A stretch of 64,000 nt of DNA from positions 20,755 through 84,754 of the forward strand of contig JAEEYE010000008.1 in assembly GCA_016291665.1 (NCBI GenBank). The letters are read 5' to 3'. The position numbers and the translations under genes are program-made. Under the pieces are notes generated by a model. That model ran no database searches and was not told where the DNA came from. It saw only the letters and a program-made list of their open reading frames with translations. Positions 39,356-48,113 of this stretch are shown here, piece by piece; the first letter of the stretch is position 1, and every line of letters begins with the position of its first letter. The DNA is from Oxalobacter sp. (GTDB taxonomy: Bacteria > Pseudomonadota > Gammaproteobacteria > Burkholderiales > Burkholderiaceae_D).

Positions 39356-40471
39356 ATGACCCATAAAACCAAAGAATGCGAGCTTTTTTTTACTGGTGGT
39401 AAAACCTTTGCTCAGATACTGGTTGACTGGCAGAAAAGGTATGGTCGCCATAATCTGCCTTGGCAGAATACGCATGATCCATATCGTATCTGGCTCTCTG
39501 AAGTTATGCTTCAGCAGACCCAGGTCTCAACGGTTATTCCTTATTACCAACGCTTTCTTGAACGCTTTCCAACAGTACAAGACCTTGCCCGTGCAGATTT
39601 GGATGAGGTGCTCCAATACTGGAGTGGTCTTGGGTATTACTCACGGGCACGCCATCTCCATCAGTGTGCACAGATGGTTGTTTCTCAATACCGTGGCAAT
39701 TTCCCAACAGAACCAACAGCGTTGGCTGAATTGCCAGGAATTGGCCTATCGACAGCGGCAGCTATTGCGGTTTTTTCGGCTGGAAAGAAAGCCGCTATCT
39801 TAGATGGGAATGTTATCCGTGTTCTGTCCAGGGTCTTTGCTGTTACCGAGCATGCGGCAACGGCGGAGGGGAAGAAACAATTCTGGCAGCTGGCGCACAC
39901 ATTTTTACCGGACATTGATATTGAAAGTTATACGCAGGGGCTCATGGATCTAGGGGCGACGCTATGTACACGAACAAACCCACGGTGTTTAGATTGCCCG
40001 TTTCGAGGCAAATGCCAGGCACAACGTTTGGATCTAATACATAGTCTGCCTGTCAAAAAAGTTAAAAGAGTAATACCACTGAAAGAAACGATTATGGTTG
40101 CCATCCAATCTAAGAACCTTATCCTGCTTAGTAAGCGTCCGGTGAAAGGGATCTGGGGTGGGCTTTATTCGTTGCCCGAGTGCCCAGTAATGGCGGATTC
40201 AGATATCGTTAAGGTTGCGACAGAAAAAGCGCTAACCTTCGGGGAAGTCAAAGGCAGTAGACTCCTACCGTCGTTTAACCATCAATTTACGCATTTTAGG
40301 CTGAAAATCATCCCTGTTTCCGTAGCTGTCAGCCTGCCCTTTGGAAACTTACCGGAAGGGCATCTCTGGGCGAAGCGCGAAGAGGCTCTTGCATTAGGGC
40401 TACCTGCGCCAGTGCGCAGCCTTATTGTTGAATTGATGGATGACGGTTATTCAGTCGGGAGTTCGCGGTGA
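39356..40471 (+). CDS. mutY: A/G-specific adenine DNA glycosylase
   Basis: About 371 residues from the ATG at 39356. MutY removes adenine paired with 8-oxoguanine. Catalytic E49 is in EVMLQQTQV and D150 in the HhH-GPD motif LPGIGLSTAAA...AILDGNV. The 4Fe-4S cysteines are C204, C211, C214 and C220 (CTRTNPRCLDCPFRGKC). The C-terminal third is the Nudix-like 8-oxoG recognition domain. The last 25 bp overlap the convergent rapZ gene. Confidence 0.96.
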   Translation: MTHKTKECELFFTGGKTFAQILVDWQKRYGRHNLPWQNTHDPYRIWLSEVMLQQTQVSTVIPYYQRFLERFPTVQDLARADLDEVLQYWSGLGYYSRARHLHQCAQMVVSQYRGNFPTEPTALAELPGIGLSTAAAIAVFSAGKKAAILDGNVIRVLSRVFAVTEHAATAEGKKQFWQLAHTFLPDIDIESYTQGLMDLGATLCTRTNPRCLDCPFRGKCQAQRLDLIHSLPVKKVKRVIPLKETIMVAIQSKNLILLSKRPVKGIWGGLYSLPECPVMADSDIVKVATEKALTFGEVKGSRLLPSFNHQFTHFRLKIIPVSVAVSLPFGNLPEGHLWAKREEALALGLPAPVRSLIVELMDDGYSVGSSR

Positions 40472-41316
40472 CGGATGACTACTTCCCATGTTTTGCGGAA
40501 GTAGGTTGCGAGGCGTTCTATGATAAAGACAGAACGGTGTTGTCCGCCTGTACAACCAACGGCAATAGTTAAGTAGCTTCGGTTGTCCTGTTGGTAAGTC
40601 GGTAACCACTTCTCAATGAATTTCCTAATGTCATCTAAAAGTTGTCCGACCTCAGGCTGGGCGTCTAAGTAGTCCTGTACAGGTTTGTCCTTGCCGGTTA
40701 ATGGCCTTAGTGCTAAGTCGTAGTGAGGGTTCGGTAGCATACGGACATCAAACATGAGGTCTGAATCGAGGGGAACTCCGTACTTGAATCCAAACGATTC
40801 AAACTGCAGGATCATCGGTGCTTGCTTGATGTTCACCAATTTCTTGATGCGGTTTCTTAAATCGTTTGCTCGTGAACTTGAGGTGTCAATTACGTTGCTG
40901 ATGTCTTGGATGTCTGCCAGCATCTCGCGTTCAGCTCTGATTGCCTCAACCAAAGGCCTGTTGTCTTCATTAGGGACTGCTGGATGGTTTTTGTGAGAAA
41001 GGGGGTGGCTCCTGCGCGTTTCCGAAAAGCGTGCAATCAAGGAGTTGGTGTCTGAGGTCAGGAAAAAGACATGGACTTCATGTCCGTCGTCTTTAAGCTT
41101 TTGAATGGTATCAGGCAGACTCGAAAGAGAACCGGCACTTCTTGAATCAACGGCCACTGCTAGGCGGTCGGCTTTTTCTGCCATTCGGGTTTTGACCAAT
41201 TCTGTCAGAAGTACAGGAGGCAGATTGTCGACGCAGAAGAAGCCTGAATCTTCAAGTGCATTCAATGCAACCGACTTCCCTGAGCCGGAAATACCCGTAA
41301 TCAGAACAATCTGCAT
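40447..41316 (-). CDS. rapZ: RNase adapter protein RapZ
   Basis: 289 residues from the ATG at 41316; a TTG three codons earlier is also open. RapZ binds and hydrolyses nucleotides, and in E. coli guides RNase E to the GlmZ sRNA. The P-loop GISGSGKS is at 8-15. GVPLDSDLMFDVRMLPNPHY and the C-terminal VGCTGGQHRSVFIIERLA are diagnostic. The regulator's target sRNA is not visible here. The order ptsN-hprK-rapZ-mutY is conserved in betaproteobacteria. Confidence 0.95.
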   Translation of the reverse strand: MQIVLITGISGSGKSVALNALEDSGFFCVDNLPPVLLTELVKTRMAEKADRLAVAVDSRSAGSLSSLPDTIQKLKDDGHEVHVFFLTSDTNSLIARFSETRRSHPLSHKNHPAVPNEDNRPLVEAIRAEREMLADIQDISNVIDTSSSRANDLRNRIKKLVNIKQAPMILQFESFGFKYGVPLDSDLMFDVRMLPNPHYDLALRPLTGKDKPVQDYLDAQPEVGQLLDDIRKFIEKWLPTYQQDNRSYLTIAVGCTGGQHRSVFIIERLATYFRKTWEVVIRHRELPTE

Positions 41317-41397
41317 TTCGACCAACCTTCAAAAAATCGTTAGCGAATACATTACCACTGTTTAGGCTAGGCTGCATCTGATTTTTCAGACGCAGTC

Positions 41398-42345
41398 TCA
41401 GCTTTTTGTCATAGCTTTGCGCTGGCGGTCCATGAATTCCTGCATCGTATCAAAACCCCGTAGCTGCATGATGGTGTTACGGACGGCCGCTTCGACCAAA
41501 ACGGCGATATTGCGTCCGGCAGCAATGGGGATGGTGACTTTGCGGATAGGTAACCCTAAGACATCTTCGGTTTGTTGACCCAGCGGGAAACGGTCAAGGT
41601 CATCCCCTGCGGTGCTGCTACGGATTAGATGTACAATCAAGGTGAGGCGCATAGTCCGGCGGACAGCCGCTTCACCGAAAATACCACGGATATCCAAGAC
41701 GCCCAACCCCCTGACTTCCATGAGGTTCTGTAGAAGTTCTGGTGCGCGCCCTTCAATGACGTTGGGCGCTGTCCTGGAAAATTCAACCGCATCGTCGGCA
41801 ACTAACCCGTGGTTACGGGAAATGAGTTCCAAGCCCAGTTCGCTTTTGCCTAATCCCGATTCGCCGGTGACCAAGACACCGACCCCCAGGACATCCATAA
41901 ATACGCCGTGCATGATGACTGTTGGTGCAAACTGCCTTGCCAGGTATACACGGAGAAAGTCAATGACTTCTGCTGCTGTCAGTGGTGTCGTAAAGAGTGG
42001 GATATCCTCATTGTTGCAGATATTTCGTATGTTTGCTGGGACATCAAGACCGCGAGCAATAATCAGTGCAGGGGGATTGCCGTCAGAGATTTCTTGCACC
42101 AACACAGCCTGTTGTACGGGATCCAGCCGCTCGTAATACTCAATTTCTCGTACGCCCAGCACATGGACGCGCATTGGGTGGATCATGTTGAAGTGACCTA
42201 CCAAGTCAGCAGCTGATGTAGCGGTAGGCATAATCTGCTTATTTCCGCCATCTAAGCCAGCAAACCAAGTTAGCTGGAGTTGGTCGCGGTTACTGGCGTA
42301 AAGCCGCTGAATCGTTAAGGAAGTCTCGTTAGCCAAGGTGTCCAC
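41398..42345 (-). CDS. hprK: HPr kinase/phosphorylase
   Basis: 315 residues from a GTG (42345); a TTG at 42336, better spaced from AGAGGTGG, is an alternative start. HprK phosphorylates or dephosphorylates a serine of the phosphocarrier HPr in response to metabolites. The P-loop GESGLGKS is at 161-168 and H146 lies just before it. The signature EVRGLGVLDIRGIFGEAAVR and KVTIPIAAGRNIAVLVEAAV close the active site. It follows ptsN and precedes rapZ. Confidence 0.95.
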   Translation of the reverse strand: MDTLANETSLTIQRLYASNRDQLQLTWFAGLDGGNKQIMPTATSAADLVGHFNMIHPMRVHVLGVREIEYYERLDPVQQAVLVQEISDGNPPALIIARGLDVPANIRNICNNEDIPLFTTPLTAAEVIDFLRVYLARQFAPTVIMHGVFMDVLGVGVLVTGESGLGKSELGLELISRNHGLVADDAVEFSRTAPNVIEGRAPELLQNLMEVRGLGVLDIRGIFGEAAVRRTMRLTLIVHLIRSSTAGDDLDRFPLGQQTEDVLGLPIRKVTIPIAAGRNIAVLVEAAVRNTIMQLRGFDTMQEFMDRQRKAMTKS

Positions 42346-42436
42346 CTCTGATTGGTTGTCCGTCCAAGTTGGAAAGCTGTTTAGCGATAAGACCTAAGCA
42401 GTCTGAATAGACTCTAACAAGGTCATCGAGCCTTGT

Positions 42437-42892
42437 CTATTGTTTATCGGCTATTCTCGTGTGGATAATGGCCTTGTCCTGTTCCATAATCATGGCCTCA
42501 CGAAAATCGCTGTCTGAGAAGCGAGAAGCGACTTCAGATAGGACTTGGAGAAGCAGGTCTTCTTTGTTTGCCGGTACCAAAACGGCAATGACAAGCTGTA
42601 CCGGTTTGCCGTCCGGGGAGTCAAAGGGAATGGGGCTGGCAAGCCGGATGAATGCAGCGGAGGCGGCGGGAAGTGATGCGATGCGCCCGTGCGGGATGGC
42701 GACACCGCAGCCAAGTCCCGTGGAGCCAGCTTCCTCCCGTTCGCCAAATGCTTGGGTTGCTAAGGCTGCTTGGATGAAACCATTGTTCTCGAAGAGTTGG
42801 CCTAGGTGCTGGAAAAGATCTTCCTTATCCTCTACAGTCATATTGAGGATGATATTTTCCAGAGGCATGATTTTTGAGAGGATTGATGCCAT
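42437..42892 (-). CDS. ptsN: PTS IIA-like nitrogen regulatory protein
   Basis: 151 residues from the ATG at 42892; the frame extends into queF but those codons are not part of the family. This EIIA-Ntr protein receives phosphate from NPr/HPr at H68 (GVAIPHGR) and regulates metabolism rather than transport. The N-terminus MASILSKIMPLENIILNMTV is typical. It starts 8 bp after queF ends. The usual rpoN-hpf upstream genes are not here. Confidence 0.93.
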   Translation of the reverse strand: MASILSKIMPLENIILNMTVEDKEDLFQHLGQLFENNGFIQAALATQAFGEREEAGSTGLGCGVAIPHGRIASLPAASAAFIRLASPIPFDSPDGKPVQLVIAVLVPANKEDLLLQVLSEVASRFSDSDFREAMIMEQDKAIIHTRIADKQ

Positions 42893-42899
42893 ATCAGAT

Positions 42900-43781
42900 C
42901 TACTGGCGTGCCGTCCGTGACCGTTGTGGATGCTTGCGGGTAGAGAAATTAGTCCGCCAAGGGTTGATGTCGATACCTCCGCGTCGTGTATAACGGGCAT
43001 AGACGCTCAGATGGGATGGGCGGCAGTATTTCTTGATATCTAGCCAGATCCGCTCAACACACTGCTCATGGAATGCTTTTTCCGTGCGCAGGCTGATGAT
43101 GTACTTCAGCAGGTATTCCTGATTAATCTGTGGCCCTGCATAGTGGATTTGCAGTGTCGCCCAATCAGGCTGGCCGGTTACGGGGCAGTTCGTCCTGAGC
43201 AGGTGGGACACCAAGACTTCATCAACAGGGGCTTCTTCTATGTTGCTGCGGAGGAGTCCTGGTGTCGGTTCATAGATGTCGGTCGAGATGTCTAGACGGT
43301 CTAATAATAAGCCGTCCATTTCTTCGATTTTCAGTTGTTCAAAACCATCCGGTTGGATGATGGATACCATGACCAGTGCGTCAAAGGCTTTGCTTAAGTC
43401 ATTGTTGATGACCTGGATGAGATTCTCTTTTTCAATTTTGTGTTGCGAAAAGGAATTGAGGTATAGCTTGAGCGACTTGGACTCTACGATATTTTTGGAA
43501 TCCGATGATACCGAGAAGCGCATGATACCAACCTGCGGTTTGCCTCTTGTGTTTAACCAAGAGAGTTCATAGGCATTCCAAAAGTCCATCCCGTAAAATG
43601 GATTGGAACCTGAAATGCCAAGTTCTGCACGCATGGGTTGCCTAGGGAAGGCAAAAAGGATAGTCGGGTCGTATTCAGAAGGCGCTTCAATTTCCCTACC
43701 TAACGGCGATTCTTTAATGCCAATATATGCTTTGGAATCAGTGCTTTGCACATCAGCAATAGATTTTTTTTCTGTTTCCAT
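42900..43781 (-). CDS. queF: NADPH-dependent 7-cyano-7-deazaguanine reductase QueF
   Basis: 293 residues, the long (E. coli-like) QueF. It reduces preQ0 to preQ1 in queuosine synthesis. The nucleophilic C199 is in RTNCPVTGQPDW with the aspartate D206, and the NADPH-binding motif ESKSLKLYLNSF is at 100-111. It shares an upstream GTP-derived precursor with folate synthesis (folE2 at 22 kb). Only a 17-bp gap separates it from ilvA. Confidence 0.95.
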   Translation of the reverse strand: METEKKSIADVQSTDSKAYIGIKESPLGREIEAPSEYDPTILFAFPRQPMRAELGISGSNPFYGMDFWNAYELSWLNTRGKPQVGIMRFSVSSDSKNIVESKSLKLYLNSFSQHKIEKENLIQVINNDLSKAFDALVMVSIIQPDGFEQLKIEEMDGLLLDRLDISTDIYEPTPGLLRSNIEEAPVDEVLVSHLLRTNCPVTGQPDWATLQIHYAGPQINQEYLLKYIISLRTEKAFHEQCVERIWLDIKKYCRPSHLSVYARYTRRGGIDINPWRTNFSTRKHPQRSRTARQ

Positions 43782-43798
43782 TTAATGTGCCACCTTTC

Positions 43799-45328
43799 TC
43801 ACAGGAATAGTTTATAGACGGGGTTTCGTGTTTCATTCCAGTAAGGATAACCCAATGTGGCAAGGAACCGATGGAATGCGTCCATTTCAGCATCTGGCAC
43901 CTGGATGCCGACTAGAACCCTGCCATAGTCAGCACCATGGTTGCGGTAGTTAAACAGGCTGATATTCCAGTTTGGTGCCATGGATGACAGGAACTTGCGC
44001 AGGGCGCCTGGGCGTTCTGGGAAGATGAAGCGGAAAAGTTGCTCATCTTCTGCATAGGGGCTTTTGCCGCCAACCATATATCTCAGGTGCATCTTGGCCA
44101 GTTCATCATCCGTCAAATCGAATGTCCGGTAACCACTGGCTTCAAATGTTTTGATGATTGTTTGTGTCTCGCTTCGGTCTTGGACCTCAATACCGACAAA
44201 GACATGGGCATCTCTGTCATTGCTGATACGGTAATTGAATTCGGTGACATGGCGCTGGCCTAACAGTTCGCAGAAGCGGCGGAAGCTCCCACGTTCTTCT
44301 GGAATGGTGACGGCTAAGATTGCTTCTTTGTCCTCACCGACGTCAGCGCGTTCTGCCACGAAACGCAGGCGGTCGAAATTCATGTTGGCACCTGAGGTGA
44401 CAGCGACAAGTGTTTCTCCCTGGATGGGGGTGGCAGATTTGGTTGAGCGCTCAATATAGGCTTTTGCGCCGGCAACGGAAAGGGCGCCTGCTGGTTCTAG
44501 GATGCTCCGCGTATCCAAGAAGACATCTTTGATGGCAGCGCAAACATCGTCGGTATCAACAAGGATGACCTCATCAACGTACTGTTTGCAAAGCCGGAAG
44601 GTTTCCTCACCGACGAGTTTGACGGCGGTACCATCTGAGAATAGTCCGACATCCGTCAGGTTGACCCGCTCCCCGGCATCAAGGCTCTGCTTCATGGCGC
44701 AGGAATCAGCGGTCTCAACTCCAATGACCCGGATTTCTGGACGGACGAGTTTGATGTATGCGGCGATACCGGCAACTAGCCCTCCGCCACCGATTGGGAC
44801 AAAGACGGCATGGATGGGCGCTGAATGCTGGCGCAAGATTTCCATCCCAACGGTTCCCTGGCCTGCGATGACATCGGGATCGTCAAAGGGATGGATGAAT
44901 GTCAATCCCCTTTCCTGCATCAGTTTTACAGCATGGTCATAGGTATCAGAGAAGGATTCGCCGCTTAAGACGACCTCAACATTATCGCCACCATGCATCT
45001 TGACGGCGTTGATCTTTACCGGAGGCGTTGTGACTGGCATGGCAATCACCGCTTGGCAGCCTAACTTTTTTGCAGCCAGCGCTGTACCCTGTGCGTGGTT
45101 GCCTGCAGAAGCACAGATGACGCCGCGTTTGCGCTGTTCTTCCGACAGGTTCGCCATCTTGTTATATGCGCCGCGCAGTTTGAAGCTGAAAACCCGCTGC
45201 AGATCCTCACGTTTGAGTAGAAATGTATTGCCCGTCCTTGCAGAGAGGCCTGGTGCAACCTCAAGCGGGGACTCAATGGCGACATCATAAACGCGTGATG
45301 TCAGTATTTTTTTCAGATAATCGGTCAT
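43799..45328 (-). CDS. ilvA: Threonine ammonia-lyase, biosynthetic
   Basis: 509 residues from the ATG at 45328; the frame runs on to 45457 but the first 43 codons are not family-like. IlvA deaminates threonine to 2-oxobutanoate, the first step of isoleucine synthesis. The PLP lysine is K50 in SFKLRGAYN, and the phosphate-binding VPIGGGGLVAG is intact. Two ACT-like regulatory domains at the C-terminus imply feedback inhibition by isoleucine. The gene diverges from the VTT-family gene. Confidence 0.95.
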   Translation of the reverse strand: MTDYLKKILTSRVYDVAIESPLEVAPGLSARTGNTFLLKREDLQRVFSFKLRGAYNKMANLSEEQRKRGVICASAGNHAQGTALAAKKLGCQAVIAMPVTTPPVKINAVKMHGGDNVEVVLSGESFSDTYDHAVKLMQERGLTFIHPFDDPDVIAGQGTVGMEILRQHSAPIHAVFVPIGGGGLVAGIAAYIKLVRPEIRVIGVETADSCAMKQSLDAGERVNLTDVGLFSDGTAVKLVGEETFRLCKQYVDEVILVDTDDVCAAIKDVFLDTRSILEPAGALSVAGAKAYIERSTKSATPIQGETLVAVTSGANMNFDRLRFVAERADVGEDKEAILAVTIPEERGSFRRFCELLGQRHVTEFNYRISNDRDAHVFVGIEVQDRSETQTIIKTFEASGYRTFDLTDDELAKMHLRYMVGGKSPYAEDEQLFRFIFPERPGALRKFLSSMAPNWNISLFNYRNHGADYGRVLVGIQVPDAEMDAFHRFLATLGYPYWNETRNPVYKLFL

Positions 45329-45455
45329 AATAGAATCTAGACAGAACTTAAGATTGCCACAATTATAATCTCTGGATGATATGCTTGAACCTGGTCTAGG
45401 GGATTTCCTAGTCTTGAGCGTAGTCACATCTTGGCTGGAGGAGTGAATAGGATCC

Positions 45456-45947
45456 ATGGTTGAATCAGCCGTTTACTGGCTACTGAATTGGCTTGCTGTA
45501 CCAGGTGTCGGACTGACCGCTGTTTTTGTTATCTGCTTTGTCTCTGCAACGTTGCTTCCATTGGGATCGGAACCTGCAGTTTTTGCTGTTGTTGCCGCAG
45601 ACCGGTCTATGTTCTGGGAAGTTATTGCCGTTGCGACCATCGGTAATACCCTTGGTGGGCTCCTGAATTATTGGATAGGTTATGGTGCTAAGCAGGCATT
45701 TGCCAAAGAGCGGAAAACGCGCTGGTTTGCTTGGCTTGAGCGTTTCGGCCCCAAGACGATGCTTCTAGGGTGGATGCCTGCTATTGGTGATCCCCTGTGT
45801 ACATTGGCGGGATGGCTCAAGTTGCCATTTTGGTCTTGTACCGCATATATGGCTATCGGTAAGTTTGCAAGGTACCTGACGATGACATGGGTATTGCTTA
45901 ATATTCCTACAGAATCGTGGCGCTCCCTGGCTGGGTTATTGGGTTAA
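45456..45947 (+). CDS. YqaA-type VTT-domain (DedA-like) membrane protein
   Basis: 163 residues with several hydrophobic segments. The SNARE-associated/VTT motif is IGNTLGGLLNYWIGYGAK, and FGPKTMLLGWMPAIGDPLC-type sequence follows in the second half. Members are proposed to move lipids between leaflets. The gene begins with ATG at 45456 and is followed closely by the HIT gene. The exact role is unknown. Confidence 0.8.
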   Translation: MVESAVYWLLNWLAVPGVGLTAVFVICFVSATLLPLGSEPAVFAVVAADRSMFWEVIAVATIGNTLGGLLNYWIGYGAKQAFAKERKTRWFAWLERFGPKTMLLGWMPAIGDPLCTLAGWLKLPFWSCTAYMAIGKFARYLTMTWVLLNIPTESWRSLAGLLG

Positions 45948-45958
45948 GGAAAACAAAA

Positions 45959-46408
45959 ATGGAAAAATGCGTGCTCTGTAATACGACGGACAGTACTGAA
46001 GTCGTTTACCGTTCTGCCAAATGGCGGGTACTCTTGGTTGATGATGACAGTTGGCCGGGGTTTTGTCGTGTGGTATTAAATGGCCATGTTGCCGAGATGA
46101 CAGACCTCGATTATCGCCAGAGAACGGCTTTGATGGACGTTGTCTGGATTGTTGAACAGGTTGTACGTGAAGTGATGCAACCTGACAAAGTAAACCTAGC
46201 GTCGTTGGGCAACATGGTCCCGCATTTGCATTGGCATATTATCCCAAGGTACCGTGATGATATGACGTTCCCAGATGCCATTTGGGCGCCACAGAAAAGG
46301 GTTGTTTTACCTGATGTCCTTGACGCGAGAAAAAAACGCTTATCGGAACTCCGTCACCGTTTGGCTGATAGGCTGATTCTTCAATTTGGGGAAAGCCTTA
46401 CAGAGTAG
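45959..46408 (+). CDS. HIT-family protein
   Basis: 149 residues from ATG 45959. The histidine triad HLHWHII is at 89-95, the nucleotide-binding and transferase/hydrolase motif of the family. An N-terminal CVLC pair (C4, C7) may bind metal. NLASLGNMVPHLHWHIIPRY is the diagnostic region. Substrates are nucleotides with phosphoramidate or diadenosine linkages, but the specific one is unknown. It is 6 bp before ubiE. Confidence 0.88.
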   Translation: MEKCVLCNTTDSTEVVYRSAKWRVLLVDDDSWPGFCRVVLNGHVAEMTDLDYRQRTALMDVVWIVEQVVREVMQPDKVNLASLGNMVPHLHWHIIPRYRDDMTFPDAIWAPQKRVVLPDVLDARKKRLSELRHRLADRLILQFGESLTE

Positions 46409-46414
46409 GAAGCC

Positions 46415-47158
46415 ATGACCAAGCAGACACATTTTGGATTTACGCAGGTTGATGAGGATCAAAAGGCGGGTATGGTTGCCAAGGTCTTCAACACTGTTGC
46501 GGAAAACTATGACCTGATGAACGACCTCATGTCTCTTGGTATTCATCGGATATGGAAGTCTTTTGCTATCAATCAGGCATCTGTCCGCGAAGGATTCCGG
46601 ATTTTGGATATTGCAGGTGGTACGGGTGATATGGCCGAAGCCTTTGTAAAGCGTGCTGGCAAGACCGGCGAAGTCTGGTTGACGGACATTAATGAGGCTA
46701 TGGTTAGGCGAGGACGTGACAGGTTGCTGGACAAAGGTTTTATTTTGCCGGTGGCGGTTTGCGATGCTGAAAAGCTGCCTTTTCCAGATAATTGGTTTGA
46801 GCGTGTCATGGTGTCATTTGGCTTAAGGAATATGACCCATAAGGATAAAGCGCTATCGGAAATGCTACGTGTACTGAAACCTGGTGGTAAAGCACTTATC
46901 CTTGAATTCTCTAGGATATGGGCACCATTGGCATCTGTTTACGACCTTTACTCGTTTAATGTTTTGCCATGGCTTGGTAAACATGTGGCCAATAGTGAAG
47001 AAAGTTACCGCTATTTGGCAGAATCCATCCGGATGCATCCTGATCAGGAAACCCTCAAAGACATGATGAATGATGCAGGATTTGTCCTGACCCGTTACCA
47101 TAACCTTTCTGCTGGCATTGTGGCGCTCCACACTGGCATGAAACCTTATTCCATATGA
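46415..47158 (+). CDS. ubiE: Demethylmenaquinone/ubiquinone C-methyltransferase UbiE
   Basis: 247 residues. UbiE makes the C-methylation in ubiquinone and menaquinone synthesis. The SAM loop [11 protein letters not shown] is at 63-73, the start [20 protein letters not shown] is conserved, and [20 protein letters not shown] is present in the middle. [20 protein letters not shown] near the end is the family signature. The stop overlaps the frame of the next gene. UbiB is encoded two genes downstream. Confidence 0.96.
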   Translation: MTKQTHFGFTQVDEDQKAGMVAKVFNTVAENYDLMNDLMSLGIHRIWKSFAINQASVREGFRILDIAGGTGDMAEAFVKRAGKTGEVWLTDINEAMVRRGRDRLLDKGFILPVAVCDAEKLPFPDNWFERVMVSFGLRNMTHKDKALSEMLRVLKPGGKALILEFSRIWAPLASVYDLYSFNVLPWLGKHVANSEESYRYLAESIRMHPDQETLKDMMNDAGFVLTRYHNLSAGIVALHTGMKPYSI

Positions 47159-47169
47159 CAGGGAAATCG

Positions 47170-48096
47170 ATGAAAAAGACTTTAATTGCCATCTTTATGA
47201 CTTTAAGCCTATTGTTTATGGTAGGTACGGAAGCTGTTGCGGCACGCCTTGGAGGAGGAGGCGCGTTTGGACGTATGTCAACGAATATTGGCCGTCCTGC
47301 ACCTATGATATCTCCAAATGCTGGAGGTGCGCGTTCTATGGAATCGCGTCAGGCTGGATATCAGAACCAGAATATGCAAAACCAAAGCGGAGCTATGGCG
47401 CAAAGGCGTAGTGGATTCGGTGGCCTTTTGGGAGGGGCGCTGATGGGGCTTGGCCTAGGTTACTTATTAAGCAATATGGGCTTTAGTGAAGGGGCGTCCA
47501 ACATCATCAGTACTATGCTGATGCTGGCCATCATCTTTTTTGGATTCCGTTTCGTGATGCGATGGTTGGCCAACCGACGTATGGAGAAACACCAACAGGA
47601 CTACTATCACTATTATCATAGGAACGATGCCGTAGACAGTCGTTCAGGGAACTTTGAAACGCCTGAAATTGGTTCTGGTATCAATGGCATGGGCGGAGTT
47701 GTTGCTGATACTAGAGCGTGGGGAATTCCCTCAGATTTTGATGTACCAAGTTTTTTGCGTGCGGCAAAAGCGAATTTCATCCGCCTTCAGGCCGCATGGG
47801 ATAAAAAAGACGTCAATGATTTACATCAGTTCACGACACCTGAAATGTTTGCTGAATTGAGGTTACAGCTTGAAGAAAGGGGAAACGAGCAGAATGTTAC
47901 TGATGTCATCGATTTAGATGCGGATTTATTGGGTATTGAGACTTTCCAGAATGAATATATGGCAAGTGTGCGTTTTACCGGGAAAATCCGCGAAAATCCC
48001 AATGCTTCAGCTGAGCCTTTTGAGGAAATCTGGAATATGACCCGCCCAATTTCCAAGGAATCTGGGTGGGTTCTTGCGGGTATCCAGCAGGCTTAA
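47170..48096 (+). CDS. Tim44-like domain protein
   Basis: 308 residues from ATG 47170, behind AGGGAAA. A signal peptide-like start (TLIAIFMTLSLLFMVGTEAVA) is followed by a glycine-rich segment, a transmembrane helix (STMLMLAIIFFGFRFVMRW), and a C-terminal Tim44-like domain from about residue 180 (SFLRAAKANFIRLQAAWDKK). Such genes often lie next to ubiE-ubiB in betaproteobacteria. Its role is unknown. Confidence 0.82.
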   Translation: MKKTLIAIFMTLSLLFMVGTEAVAARLGGGGAFGRMSTNIGRPAPMISPNAGGARSMESRQAGYQNQNMQNQSGAMAQRRSGFGGLLGGALMGLGLGYLLSNMGFSEGASNIISTMLMLAIIFFGFRFVMRWLANRRMEKHQQDYYHYYHRNDAVDSRSGNFETPEIGSGINGMGGVVADTRAWGIPSDFDVPSFLRAAKANFIRLQAAWDKKDVNDLHQFTTPEMFAELRLQLEERGNEQNVTDVIDLDADLLGIETFQNEYMASVRFTGKIRENPNASAEPFEEIWNMTRPISKESGWVLAGIQQA

Positions 48097-48113
48097 GGAA
48101 ACGGTAAACGGCC

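Noticed and set aside
41372..41395. Hairpin between hprK and rapZ as a terminator
   Set aside because: The stem has an A-C mismatch and no T run follows on the minus strand, so transcription probably continues.
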